Source: Myxococcus sp046520405 (lineage in GTDB: Bacteria > Myxococcota > Myxococcia > Myxococcales > Myxococcaceae). Taken from it: a stretch of DNA of 64,000 nt. The stretch spans positions 117,661-181,660 of the forward strand of contig JBKGHI010000001.1 of assembly GCA_046520405.1 (NCBI GenBank), in the 5' to 3' direction. Position numbers and translations under genes: made by a program. The notes below the pieces were generated by a model. The model was not told the origin of the DNA. It saw only the letters and a list, made by a program, of their open reading frames with translations, and searched no databases. Shown here piece by piece: positions 53,639 through 62,848 of the stretch (position 1 is its first letter; every line of letters starts with the position of its first letter).

Positions 53639-54238
53639 GTGACATTCCTGGTGCGACTGTTCGTTGATGGTCCAGTACATCCTGTTGCCCTTGATTTTGC
53701 ACGGAGCCGCGCGCCGATTCCAACGACCCTCGGTGGAGTGCTCCTTCGGCAGCGGTGAGTCAGCCGCCATTGTGCCCCAGTCAAGTGCGGCTTCCAGAGG
53801 GCGCCTGTTTCTATCCGGGGGAGCTGGGTCCCGGTTGCGCAGGATAGAGGGTAGGCGGCGTTCGAAAGCGCGTGCCGCCGCGCTGAAATGGCAGCCGCAA
53901 ACTCGGTTCGGCATGTCGGAGCCCAGCTCCCGACCCTCATGCAGGAAGCACCGCTGGGGGGCGCGGCGCTGGTGGTGCAATATGCCGCCTCAGCGTGCCC
54001 CGCACTTACTGCTCGGCTGCATCGGCCGTGGCTGTCTCCTCACGCACCGCGGGATGATGAGTTCGTGCGGCTGCGGAACATCGAGACGAAACGCCGGCAG
54101 CACGGGGCCGAGGTCCAGCGGTAGGGCAGTTGCTCCGGAATGGGCCGTTCGCGCAGTGCGCGCGGTCGGCGGCACAGGCGTCTTACGGGGTACGCTCCAC
54201 GGGTCCGTCGATACCAGCCAGCGTGAGGAGCCCGTCGC
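53639..54238. other. 600-base stretch with no convincing gene
   Basis: Short open frames occur on both strands but none combines a ribosome binding site with the local codon bias. Base composition is mixed. I see no repeat or terminator. Confidence 0.4.
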
Positions 54239-55279
54239 ATGAACCCAGGAGTCTCCATCGTCGCCGATGACACCCGGAACTGGGGACTGGAAACCCCAGG
54301 CCCTGGACTCCTGCTGCGCGTGCCCTCCACGGGGCGCTGGGGGCGACGACCCTCGGTGCATCTGGACGCTGCTCCGGACTACCGGATCCGGTTGCGAGGC
54401 GGGGGACAGACGCTGCTCTGGACCCGCATCGATTCCTACTGGGACCGCGCGGCCTTCGTCCGGGGAACGGCCCCCGCCCCTCAAATCCTGCCTGCGCTGT
54501 CCGCACCCGAGGTCCGGGCCGTGGAGTCCTCACCCGGCTCCGAGGCGTGGTGGGAGGCCTGGAATTGGCGGGTGGCGCGTGCACTCGTGGAGGCGCCCCT
54601 GCCGGTACTCCACGCGGGCCAATGGTGTCTGCGCCCTGTGCATGCCATCGCGGCGGAGAAGGCGGAGCGGCACCCGGTCTCCCCCATGGAGTGGGGCTTC
54701 GGTCAGCCTCCGATGCCACCGCATTCGCTGGCCGCCGTGACGCGGTTCCTGTTTGCGTGGAAGGAAGACTGGTGGGAGCCCCTGCCGGAACAGCGGCCGG
54801 GAGCCGTGCTGGGACTGCGTGCGCTCTCCGCTGCCGAGGATGGGCGCGTGAAGAGCTGGCGAAAGCGCGCGAGGGACGGGACGTTACCGCCCGTGCTGCT
54901 GCTCTTCGTGGATATCCTGGCGAAGTGGGTGGTGCTGGATGGCCATGACCGGCTGCTCGCCGCGTTGCTCGAAGGCGTGGAGCCCTCGTTGCTGGGCTTG
55001 TGGCCGTTCATTGACCGGCCTCGCCCCTGGAACGCCGTCCGCGAGGAGGGCGCCCTGTTCAGCGCGGAGTTCCAACTGCGCGCTGGCGCGACGCCGGAGA
55101 CCGTCGACCGCGTCAACCGCATGCTGCTGCTCAACTTTGACCCCGCCCCGAGGGGAACCGTCTCACGCGCCTGGCCGCTCCCGGGCGGACGGGAGTCCTG
55201 GCGTGAGGAGGTCTCCGCCAGGCTCCGCAGAGGACAGCTCCCGCTCCTGGAGGAGGCCGACTGGGGCTGGCTTGCATGA
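54239..55279 (+). CDS. Hypothetical protein with a ParB/Srx-like motif
   Basis: 346 residues from ATG at 54239. The protein is soluble and Trp-rich (SEAWWEAWNWRVARALVEAP). The segment around residue 235, VLDGHDRLLAALLEGVEP, preceded by WRKRARDGTLPPVLLLFVDI, resembles the DGHHRL motif of ParB/sulfiredoxin-like folds, where it binds a nucleotide. Otherwise I recognise no family. It is isolated: 600 bases of gene-free sequence upstream and about 200 downstream. Confidence 0.6.
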   Translation: MNPGVSIVADDTRNWGLETPGPGLLLRVPSTGRWGRRPSVHLDAAPDYRIRLRGGGQTLLWTRIDSYWDRAAFVRGTAPAPQILPALSAPEVRAVESSPGSEAWWEAWNWRVARALVEAPLPVLHAGQWCLRPVHAIAAEKAERHPVSPMEWGFGQPPMPPHSLAAVTRFLFAWKEDWWEPLPEQRPGAVLGLRALSAAEDGRVKSWRKRARDGTLPPVLLLFVDILAKWVVLDGHDRLLAALLEGVEPSLLGLWPFIDRPRPWNAVREEGALFSAEFQLRAGATPETVDRVNRMLLLNFDPAPRGTVSRAWPLPGGRESWREEVSARLRRGQLPLLEEADWGWLA

Positions 55280-55476
55280 CTTTGTCTCTTGAACGGCGCA
55301 GGCGTGTCGCGCTGGGCCTGCACCAGGGCCGCAGCCGCCGCACTGGACGGCACGGGGACGGGAACGACGGACCGGTCCAAATTCCCGCGCTTCGTCATGC
55401 CTGAGCAAGATAGAACCCTTCCGCCCTTCGCCTCGCGACCTCCCTCGCGCCGCAGACTGGACGGAGCCATTCCAGA

Positions 55477-55929
55477 GTGATCCTCCGCAGCGTCACAGAT
55501 GAAGACCTTCCCATCTTCTTCGAACACCAGCGCGACCCAGAGTCGCTGCGCATGGCCGCGTTTCCATCGCGGGAACGCGACGCGTTCATGACGCACTGGC
55601 GCACCAATGTTCTCCGCCCTGAAAACATCACCCGCACCATCGTGATGGGCCACGTGGTCGTTGGGAACATCGGCAGTTGGGAACAGGATGCCATGCGCCT
55701 CGTTGGCTATTGGATTGGTCGCGAGCATTGGGGCAAGGGCATCGCCACTCGGGCCCTCGCTGAGTTTCTCACGCTTGAGCCCGTCCGGCCGCTCCATGCG
55801 TGGGTCGCTCTCCACAACCTCGCGTCGATCCGCGTCCTCGAGAAGTGTGGCTTCCACACCATGCGCAGCGAGAACCCACATCACTCGGATGGAGTCGCCG
55901 AAGTCCTCATGAGGCTTGGTTCGACGTAG
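55477..55929 (+). CDS. GNAT family N-acetyltransferase
   Basis: 150 residues from GTG at 55477, with GGAG upstream. RSVTDEDLPIFFEHQRDPES is the N-terminal strand-helix of the family. WIGREHWGKGIATRALAEFL is the acetyl-CoA-binding motif A, and HNLASIRVLEKCGFH is motif B. The pattern is close to RimJ/RimL-like acetyltransferases. The acceptor is unknown. The next gene begins 61 bases downstream on the same strand. Confidence 0.85.
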   Translation: MILRSVTDEDLPIFFEHQRDPESLRMAAFPSRERDAFMTHWRTNVLRPENITRTIVMGHVVVGNIGSWEQDAMRLVGYWIGREHWGKGIATRALAEFLTLEPVRPLHAWVALHNLASIRVLEKCGFHTMRSENPHHSDGVAEVLMRLGST

Positions 55930-55990
55930 CGAGTGTGGCCCGACGCCCCATCGCGGGGGAGCGGGCTTGGCGCCTGTTCGAGGACAGACC

Positions 55991-57019
55991 GTGGAATCCA
56001 GACACCTCTCCGCACCCGCCTGGTCGGCGTTCAAATCCTGGCTGCTCAAGTTGCACGGCGTTCCCATCTCCCGCCTCCGGCTCCTGACCGGCGGCTGTCC
56101 GGCGGAGGAGTTGCCCGCGCTCGCGAAGGAACTCAAGCGCGTGCGGGCCGACTTCAAGAAGCGCCCCAACGAGGTCTCTGCCCCCGCGGACGAGGGACTC
56201 CGGGCGGACTACGCGGCGCTCGGTGTGCCCTGGTCCGCGTGGAGCGAGGTGGCGCGCGAGGTCCAGCGCGACCTGAAGCGCAAACGGTACGCGCGCTGGA
56301 CGGGGGCGGATGCGCTCGAGTTCCCCGAGGGGCCTTCCGCCGAGGACCTGGTGACCGTCTTGTTGTTCGGAGGCGTGGAGCAGGCTCGGCCCCACCTGCT
56401 GCGCCGCGCGTCGCTCGCCGCGGGCTCTCTCGTGGCGCTGTGGTGCCACTGGCTCGCGGGGGAGCCACTCGAACCCGAGACGCTGCGCTCGTTCGCGGGT
56501 GCGCCGGAGATACTCACCGAGCCCCTTTACACACCAGGCATCGAGGAGGTGCTGCCGCTGTTCTTCGCCGAGCCTGACTCCGCCCGCGCCGAGCGGGCGC
56601 TGGAGGTCGCCTCGGCCCAGATGGGCGCGTCCTGGTCGCAACCGTTGATGGACTTCCTGCGCTCCCTGCCTGGCCTGTGGCGTCAGGACACTTCGGTGGA
56701 GGAGGTGAGGGCGCGCTTCGATACGTATGTCGCGACCGTCTCGCCCTCCGAGGTCGCCCATCTGATTGCGCCCGCCTATCTGTATGGCCGATACATCGAG
56801 GCACTCCCCCCGCACGCGCTGCTGGAACGGGTGGGCTCGCGTCTCGAGCGCATCGCCGTGCCTGCCCGGGTTGCCGATGTCCAGCCCGTCATGGAGGCCC
56901 TGGCCGCGCTCGAGGAGTTGACGGCCATGGGACTGGGCCTCCGCGTGGAGCAGCGGCCCGGGGAGGTTCTCCTCTCCGCACAGGAGCCGGAGACTGGGGG
57001 AGGAGACGAGTTCCTGTAG
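55991..57019 (+). CDS. Conserved hypothetical soluble protein
   Basis: 342 residues from GTG at 55991 (VESRHLSAPAWSAFKSW), with GAGGACAG upstream. Helical and soluble, with no signal peptide or known motif. Notable segments are ELKRVRADFKKRPNEVSAPA and FPEGPSAEDLVTVLLFGGVE. It lies between an acetyltransferase and a GST gene on the same strand, with about 100 bases to the latter. No function can be suggested. Confidence 0.6.
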   Translation: MESRHLSAPAWSAFKSWLLKLHGVPISRLRLLTGGCPAEELPALAKELKRVRADFKKRPNEVSAPADEGLRADYAALGVPWSAWSEVAREVQRDLKRKRYARWTGADALEFPEGPSAEDLVTVLLFGGVEQARPHLLRRASLAAGSLVALWCHWLAGEPLEPETLRSFAGAPEILTEPLYTPGIEEVLPLFFAEPDSARAERALEVASAQMGASWSQPLMDFLRSLPGLWRQDTSVEEVRARFDTYVATVSPSEVAHLIAPAYLYGRYIEALPPHALLERVGSRLERIAVPARVADVQPVMEALAALEELTAMGLGLRVEQRPGEVLLSAQEPETGGGDEFL

Positions 57020-57117
57020 CGGGTGCTCGGCCGAGAGGCGGGCCACCCCTGGGATTCCGCAGGAGTCAATGCTGCGCTGTCATCGACACCGGGTGGTCGG
57101 GCACCAATACTGCTGGA

Positions 57118-57780
57118 ATGCTCACGCTCTACGGCTTCGGCCGCGTCAACTCGAAGGTCGTGGGGGTCACGCGCGAGCTGCGCATCCTGTGGATGCTTGA
57201 GGAACTCGGCATGCCCTATCGGGTGCACGGCGTGGACCATCCGGCGGGGGAACTCCAGAGCGAGGCGTTCCGGCGGCTGAACCCCTTCTCCCAGGTGCCG
57301 GTGCTCGACGACGACGGCTTCGTGCTCACCGAGTCGGGGGCGATCCTCCTGTACCTGGCGGAGAAGGCGGGCAGGTTGCTTCCCGTGGATGTTCAAGGCC
57401 GCGCCCAGGTGACACGCTGGTGCTTCGCCGCGCTCAACAGCGTGGAGCCCCCGCTGTTCCAGATTCTGATGGTCGACCTGCTCGGCGCCGCGGATCCCAC
57501 CGGCGCGCAGCGGCGTCCCGGCCTGGTGAAGTATGCCGAGCGCGTGCTGAGCGCGCTGGAGGACTGGCTGGGAGACCGTCCTTATCTCACAGGCGAGGCG
57601 TTCACCGTGGCGGACATCCTGATGGCGACGGTCCTGCGTGAGGGGCGCAACGCGGGCGTGTTTGATGGCTTCCCGCGGGTCTCCGCCTATCGCGAGCGCT
57701 GTGAGGAACGGCCCGCCTGGAGGCGGACGCTGGAGGCCTATGAGCAGCGTCTAGGGGCCCCGGTGGGCAGCGCGCGCTAG
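57118..57780 (+). CDS. Glutathione S-transferase-like protein
   Basis: 220 residues starting MLTLYGFGRVNSKVVGVTRE. The thioredoxin-like N-terminal domain has the glutathione-binding block NPFSQVPVLDDDGFVLTESG AILLYLAE (written in two parts), and the C-terminal helical domain carries YLTGEAFTVADILMATVLRE, the conserved N-capping box of GSTs. It should conjugate or reduce electrophiles in the cytoplasm. It ends 46 bases before a small membrane-protein gene. Confidence 0.88.
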   Translation: MLTLYGFGRVNSKVVGVTRELRILWMLEELGMPYRVHGVDHPAGELQSEAFRRLNPFSQVPVLDDDGFVLTESGAILLYLAEKAGRLLPVDVQGRAQVTRWCFAALNSVEPPLFQILMVDLLGAADPTGAQRRPGLVKYAERVLSALEDWLGDRPYLTGEAFTVADILMATVLREGRNAGVFDGFPRVSAYRERCEERPAWRRTLEAYEQRLGAPVGSAR

Positions 57781-57826
57781 CGCGAGACGGAGCTTTCCCA
57801 GGGGCGGTCGAAGAGGAGGGGACTCG

Positions 57827-58327
57827 GTGCGCATCCTGAAATGGCTCGTTGGTGGCGTGCTGGTCGTGGCCTTGTTGCTGGGTGGGGCGTTCGTCTGGGG
57901 AATGCAGCGGGTGCCGCGGGCGCGCGCGGCACGCGTCGAAGCCCTGGGGCCGCTGCTCGCGCGGGCGACGGCCATGGAGTCCCTGAGTCCCGAGGATGCG
58001 TGTCTCGTCGTCGAGTGCCATTACATGAAGCGGTCGTCGGTGCTCACCGCGGAGTGCAGGCGCGACACGCTCGAGGCCACGCGTCCCGGGGTCGTGAAGT
58101 TCCGGGGGCTGGTCGTGGCCGACGAATGGGACGATGCGCTCCTGGGTGGGGGCTACGTCCCGACGCTGTGTCTCTCGAAGGGCACGAGTGCCAGATGCCG
58201 ACGCCGATGCCTCAGGCGAGGTAAATTCCCTTCCTCCGTGCGCGCCGGTACCTGCTGGCGGATTGAAACGCATCGCGCCCGGGAAGGGCCCCTGGCACCG
58301 GCCCCATGCTCAGTCTCCGCAGGATAG
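57827..58327 (+). CDS. Small anchored protein, possibly frameshifted at its 3' end
   Basis: GTG at 57827 follows GAGGAGGGGACTCG. An N-terminal TM segment (LVGGVLVVALLLGGAFVWGM) leads to a short domain with Cys residues (CLVVECHYMKRSSVLTAEC). As written it runs to 58327 and overlaps the convergent next gene by 18 bases. If one base is missing near 58180-58183, the frame ends as HECQMPTPMPQAR at 58224 with no overlap, which looks more natural. Either way the N-terminal 115 residues are well supported. Function is unknown. Confidence 0.5.
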   Translation: MRILKWLVGGVLVVALLLGGAFVWGMQRVPRARAARVEALGPLLARATAMESLSPEDACLVVECHYMKRSSVLTAECRRDTLEATRPGVVKFRGLVVADEWDDALLGGGYVPTLCLSKGTSARCRRRCLRRGKFPSSVRAGTCWRIETHRAREGPLAPAPCSVSAG

Positions 58328-58729
58328 CTTCAGCTTCTCCACGGACGCCGTCTTGCCCTCCTTCGTCAAAGTGAGCTTCAGCGTCTTGCTCGTGAGCATC
58401 ACGACCTCGGCGGTGAGTGCCTCGGTGGCGTCGGCGTACTGGATTGTGTCGCCCTTCTTCTCGAGGGTAGAGAGGTTGGTGTCCTCATTGCGCGGCTTGA
58501 GCTCGAAGACCTTCCCGTCCACGCGCACCACGGCCTGTTGGAAGTCGTCGAGCCAGTAGACCGCATTCCCCTTTTCCAGCGTGCAGCCAGCACCCGCGTG
58601 GTCCGTCAGGTCCTGCTCCGTGAGGGGCTTTACCGCGAACCCCGGCGCACCAGCCTTGCCCGCGGCCAGCGCAGATCCTCCGAACGTCGCCAACGACAGC
58701 GCCGCCAGGCGCACCACGAGTTTCCGCAT
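58310..58729 (-). CDS. Small secreted protein
   Basis: 139 residues starting MRKLVVRLAALSLATFGGSA; AGGGAGACATC precedes the ATG. The signal peptide ends ALA. The mature part has two Cys that could pair (GAGCTLEKGNAVYWLDDFQQ near the start, LKLSCGD at the end) and beta-rich sequence with many Lys and Thr. No family is recognised. It is convergent with the small anchored-protein gene. Confidence 0.7.
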   Translation of the reverse strand: MRKLVVRLAALSLATFGGSALAAGKAGAPGFAVKPLTEQDLTDHAGAGCTLEKGNAVYWLDDFQQAVVRVDGKVFELKPRNEDTNLSTLEKKGDTIQYADATEALTAEVVMLTSKTLKLTLTKEGKTASVEKLKLSCGD

Positions 58730-58990
58730 GATGTCTCCCTGAGTCGAGGCCCCTCGCGCCGCCGGAGCGCGGCCCTCAACGGGGCAAAACATTATGCGCC
58801 GGGCGAAGCGCTGGCTCAATTCAGTTACCGGCGTGACACGTCGAGGAAGCCGCTGTCGCGCCACGCGGCATCGGGCGAGGCGAGGCGACTGTGAATGGGA
58901 TGGAGAATCGCGAGGACACATATCTGGGGATGCTGCACCACGCGTTGGGCATCCTTGCTCGGTTCCACTCGTTCCTACCGGAATAAGCTC

Positions 58991-59773
58991 TTAGCCGAGC
59001 AACGGAGCCGCGCGGAGCTCGCCGAGAAACCCCTGCGGCGTCACGCCTGTAAACGCGCGGAACTCGGCGATGAGATGCGCCTGGTCGTAGTAGCCGGCTT
59101 CGGCGGCGATGCTCGCCCAGTTGGCGTGTTCGTCCTCCAGCGCGGCGCGTAGCGCGCGATGGAAGCGGACAAGCTTGGCGAATGCCTTGGGGCTCACTCC
59201 GACGGTTTCACGGAACACGCGACGGAGATGCCTCTCGCTCACACCGATGTCGACAGCGACGGCGTTCACATTCGCGCTCGTTAGCCTCTCGGCGGCGTCG
59301 AGGGCGAGTTGCGCGCGGGCGCGGCGTCCGCCCGTGAGCGCGAGGCGTTCGGCGATCGCGCTCTCCAGGATTGCAGCCGCATCGGCCGCGCTGCGGGTGT
59401 CGCCGAGCCGATCGAAGAGCCGCCGGGTTGCGGCATCGCCCCACAGGTCTCCGAGCGCGACGATGCCTCCGGCAATCGCGGAGGCCGGCACGCCGAGCAC
59501 CGCCTCATGCGAGCCCAGGTGAAGACGCGCCGTCACGGTCCGCTGCCCGCTGCGAATGAGCTTTCGATGCACCCTCTGCCTTCCGCCCAATGCGTATGCG
59601 TCGAGACCACTCCGCGTCGACGGCCCGAACCGGATGACGAGATGGACCTCCGGACGCGGAATCAAAACGCCCGGTAGGTCGCGGTCGCGCTCGTCCACGA
59701 GCAGCGCCGCGACGGCGGACGCGACCGATGCGCTCGGCGCAATGCGACTGTGATGGACAGGGCCCGCGTGCAT
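58991..59773 (-). CDS. AraC family regulator
   Basis: 260 residues. The N-terminal 150 residues form a ligand domain of the type often seen with short AraC proteins (VLIPRPEVHLVIRFGPSTRS). The C-terminal 100 residues have the two helix-turn-helices (VNAVAVDIGVSERHLRRVFR, WASIAAEAGYYDQAHLIAEF) and end GVTPQGFLGELR. It is divergent from an epimerase gene 98 bases away, its probable target. Confidence 0.87.
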   Translation of the reverse strand: MHAGPVHHSRIAPSASVASAVAALLVDERDRDLPGVLIPRPEVHLVIRFGPSTRSGLDAYALGGRQRVHRKLIRSGQRTVTARLHLGSHEAVLGVPASAIAGGIVALGDLWGDAATRRLFDRLGDTRSAADAAAILESAIAERLALTGGRRARAQLALDAAERLTSANVNAVAVDIGVSERHLRRVFRETVGVSPKAFAKLVRFHRALRAALEDEHANWASIAAEAGYYDQAHLIAEFRAFTGVTPQGFLGELRAAPLLG

Positions 59774-59871
59774 GAGCTGACTTTGGCGCGCGCGCGACGG
59801 CTGCGCAAGCGTTGGTGCGCGTGTCCGTTTTCTCCAATCTTCGCCGTGTCGCGGATGGCTACGTTCCGCAC

Positions 59872-60699
59872 ATGAAAATTCTTGTCACCGGAGCGACCGG
59901 AAAGGTTGGAAGCCGACTCACCAAGAGACTCGCTGAGCGCGGCTATCAAGTGCGCGCCCTCGTACGCGATCCGACGCGCGCCGCCACCCTGAACGAAGCG
60001 CGTGTCGAGCTCGCCCAGGGTGATCTGCTCGATGTGGACTCGCTCGCGGCTGCGGTGCGCGGCGTCGACGCCGTGGTCCACTGCGCCGCTTTCTTCCGCG
60101 GCGCGACTCCCGAGCAAGCGCACGCGGTCAATGACCTCGGCACGCAGCACCTCGCAAGCGCCTCCCGTGCCGCTTCCGTGAAGCGCTTCATCTTCACGAG
60201 CACCGGCCTGGTCTACGGCTCGAATGGTGGCCGCCTCGCCCGCGAGGATGACCCCTGCGAGCCAACTGCTGCATACCCGGTGAGCAAGCTTGCCGCCGAG
60301 CGCTTCCTCCTTGGACTCGAAGGGCTCGACGTGCGCGTGCTTCGCCTGCCGTTCGTGTACGGCGACGGCGATCCTCACATCGAGGAGGTGATACCGGTGA
60401 TGCGCAGCTTCCCGGCGGCCCAACGCCTGTCGATTGGCCACCACGCCGACGTCGCACAGGCCGTCGTCCGTTTGCTCGATGCGCCTTCGCCTGCGCATCG
60501 TATCTACAACGTCGTCGACGACGAGGCCCCCGACATCGCCACGCTATTCGCGTCGGTGGGCGCGCTGCCGCCTGACGGCTCGAACGCTGCGTTCGCGCGC
60601 GGTTTTGACGCGCTCCTCGATGGTCGCCGCATCCGCGAAGAACTCGGCTTCAGGCCCAGGTTTCCTCGCCTCGCTGACGCGCTCGCTGCTGGCGCATAG
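59872..60699 (+). CDS. NAD-dependent epimerase/dehydratase (extended SDR)
   Basis: 275 residues starting MKILVTGATGKVGSRLTKRL. GATGKVG is the dinucleotide-binding motif. FTSTGLVYGSNGG supplies the catalytic Ser/Thr and YPVSKLAAERF the YxxxK pair, so the active site is complete. It fits the nucleoside-diphosphate-sugar epimerase or dihydroflavonol-reductase-like group; the substrate is unknown. It is divergent from the AraC regulator. Codon use is slightly lower in GC than some neighbours. Confidence 0.87.
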   Translation: MKILVTGATGKVGSRLTKRLAERGYQVRALVRDPTRAATLNEARVELAQGDLLDVDSLAAAVRGVDAVVHCAAFFRGATPEQAHAVNDLGTQHLASASRAASVKRFIFTSTGLVYGSNGGRLAREDDPCEPTAAYPVSKLAAERFLLGLEGLDVRVLRLPFVYGDGDPHIEEVIPVMRSFPAAQRLSIGHHADVAQAVVRLLDAPSPAHRIYNVVDDEAPDIATLFASVGALPPDGSNAAFARGFDALLDGRRIREELGFRPRFPRLADALAAGA

Positions 60700-60956
60700 A
60701 CGAGACATTTGGGGAGGCGCGCTGGGCACCGTGCGAATGCCCGGCCGCTCTCGGATGCTCTGGCTACCCCGTCGAGGGCCCATCGCGTTCAGCGCACCGA
60801 ATAAAAGGCGAGCGCCTCGGCCTCGATGCGCTTGATCCAAGCGTCTTTGCAGTTGCTGTAGGCCCCCCGTGTCAGGGAAGAAGTCGCTTCGGCGGGCGCG
60901 CCTCGCTCATTCGCCGTGACGCGCTGCCGGACTCAGCCTTCAGGCATTCAGGACGG

Positions 60957-61103
60957 AGCGACCGAATTGGGGGAGGTACAGGCGGCACCGAGAGCGGTGA
61001 TTCCGCAGCGGTCACCCAGTGCAAGCGCGCGTGCAACAGCAACTGCAAGGGGGCCAAGAACAAGTCGAAGTGTGTGGGTGAGTGCCGCCGTGCCTGCGAC
61101 TGA
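60957..61103 (+). pseudogene. C-terminal part of a small six-cysteine protein, no start visible
   Basis: The frame ending at TGA 61101-61103 encodes a Gly/Ser-rich stretch and then two mirrored Cys triplets, CKRACNSNC and CVGECRRAC, separated by eight residues (GAKNKSK in the middle). The CX3CX3C spacing in both triplets is regular enough to suggest a real disulphide-rich peptide. No ATG, GTG or signal peptide is found upstream in this frame, so the gene has lost its beginning or is frameshifted. I do not recognise a family. Confidence 0.4.
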
Positions 61104-61465
61104 ACTTCGAGTCCTGCGGCGCTGCTGAAGCCGTGCTCGGGGAATATGCGGTGGGGCCGGCATGGGCACGGCAAACTCCGACCTCCGCATCCAACGCGTC
61201 GTCAAGCACCTCCAGGCTGGCGGACAGCTCCTGGAGTCCTGCGCCTGCCGGGTCATCGCGGCCGGCCGCCGACTCAGGGCGTCGCGGCCCGCGTAGGCAA
61301 CTTCGACGCCCCTTGCTCTCAAGGGCGAAACACTGAGGTGGGTGAACGTCGCATTGTTCCAGGTGAAGAACGCGGTGCTGGGGCCGCGGTGAGACGCCTC
61401 ACGGGAGCGCCATTTCGCGTCAGCCTCCACCCCCTTAGAGGGGGAGGCACGGGAGGAGGGACGGC
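61104..61465. other. Stretch without a supported gene
   Basis: About 360 bases. A 44-codon open frame at 61162-61296 has reasonable codon bias but no ribosome binding site and an Arg/Ala-rich end. I do not call it. No terminator or repeat is evident. Confidence 0.35.
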
Positions 61466-61939
61466 ATGGCCCACATCGCGGCACGAATCCTGGGTGGGGT
61501 GTTCGTGGTGCTGGGGGTCTTCATGACCGTGGCGGTCGGGGGGAGCTACCAGCGCGACCTGCGCATCGTCCGCGAGGGGCGGGTCGCGGAAGGCACGGTG
61601 GTGAAGAAGATGTTCCTCGCGGGCACGGATGACAGCGACTACGTGCTCATCTACGCCTTCACCCCCGTGGACGGCACCACGCGGCTGGAGCACCGGCGGA
61701 ACATCTCGTCGAAGCTGTGGAAGCGGTTGCGCGTGGGGGACCGCATCCAGGTGGTCCATGGCCACAGCGACCCGCGCCGCAGCTTCCCGGAGGGCGAGGG
61801 GGTGACGACACCGGGACTGGCCCTGTTCATCAGCGCCATCGCGGTCTTCCACATCCTCCTTGGGGGACTGGTGCTCTTCGCGAAGGCGGCGCCGGAAGCC
61901 TCTCAGGTGGCCTCTGGGGCGTTCCCCTCGTCATCCTGA
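61466..61939 (+). CDS. DUF3592 family membrane protein
   Basis: 157 residues; GGAGGAGGGACGGC precedes the ATG. Two TM helices (about 5-25 and 112-135) flank an exported or cytoplasmic beta domain (REGRVAEGTVVKKMFLAGTD, WKRLRVGDRIQVVHGHSDPR). The layout of TM, small beta domain, TM matches DUF3592, a family of unknown function. It stands alone between two gene-poor stretches. Confidence 0.75.
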   Translation: MAHIAARILGGVFVVLGVFMTVAVGGSYQRDLRIVREGRVAEGTVVKKMFLAGTDDSDYVLIYAFTPVDGTTRLEHRRNISSKLWKRLRVGDRIQVVHGHSDPRRSFPEGEGVTTPGLALFISAIAVFHILLGGLVLFAKAAPEASQVASGAFPSSS

Positions 61940-62649
61940 CGCCACTCCTCCTTCGGCTGCGGCGTCACTCATTGGAGCGGGTCAACGCGCGTCGTGCCTC
62001 CGCCGAGGCCGCGTCAATGCGCGTAAGGGGGCGCCAACGAGCTGTCTCCGCAGCCTGGACGCGCCGGCATGCGGGGGCGCGAAACACTGGCCGCTTCGTC
62101 GCGCAGCGCCGCTCGACTGGCCTTCTCCAGAGGGATGAAGCGGGTGATGCTCACGCTGAGGGATTGAAAGGCGCGTCATATGTCGTGCGGAAGCCCCGCA
62201 CCCGCGCGTCCCTTGACACCGGTGTAACGACACGCGTCGCAGCCGATTCCCGCCCGGGGCCGCACGTCCACCCGCGGCGCCAGAGGAGCCGCCGTGGGCG
62301 TTGGCGGGCGCGGAGCATTCCGGCAGACGCGCTGTGTCAGCTTTGGCTGGCCGAGGAGGGAGGCGCCTCGCTTGAGAGGATGCATGTACCCATCATTGAC
62401 ACGTCAGCGACATCCCATGACGCGTCATGCATGCCCACATGATGCGTCTCAGGTCCGACGGCCATTCCTACCCTTACGCTTTGGGCCATGCGCTGAGGCG
62501 TCCTGATGTGCGGTGGATGCCGCAGGGCCGCGCTTCCCCCCAAGGGACCACCCCACGCGACTGCCGGAGCATGGAGACCGCCCGCACACGTGAGGAGTGG
62601 GCATGCCTCCGCATGGAGACGACTGGCATTGGTGTTGCAGTGGCGCGGG
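61940..62649. other. Gene-poor stretch upstream of a lipoxygenase remnant
   Basis: About 700 bases with no open frame that has both a start signal and the local codon bias. It may contain more decayed lipoxygenase sequence, but I cannot recognise any before about 62650. Confidence 0.4.
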
Positions 62650-62816
62650 CACTGCGCCCCATGTGGTTCAAGACCCGGCACATACACAACCACCTGGAGA
62701 TCTTCCAGGGCGACCTGGCGCATATCGGCGCTACCATCCAGCAGCGCAATACGACGCGCCTCTTCCCGTACCCCTACTTCATCCCCTCGGCCGTTCCCCA
62801 GCGCATCAACATCTGA
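62650..62816 (+). pseudogene. C-terminal remnant of a lipoxygenase
   Basis: The frame ending at 62816 encodes LEIFQGDLAHIGATIQQRN and then PYPYFIPSAVPQRINI. Lipoxygenases end with a RFRxxLxxIxxxIxxRN helix followed by a YxYLxPxxIPNSxxI tail whose last residue is the iron-ligating Ile. Helix, tail and terminal Ile are all present here. The preceding 500-plus residues with the iron-binding His are absent, so it is a relic. Myxobacteria such as M. xanthus do carry intact lipoxygenases. The recognisable part starts near 62650. Confidence 0.6.
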
Positions 62817-62848
62817 GCGCACGGCGCTCCTGCCAGGACCTGAAAACA

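Noticed and set aside
61162..61296. 44-codon open frame with fair codon bias
   Set aside because: No ribosome binding site, no homology recognised and an Arg/Ala-rich tail typical of shadow frames.
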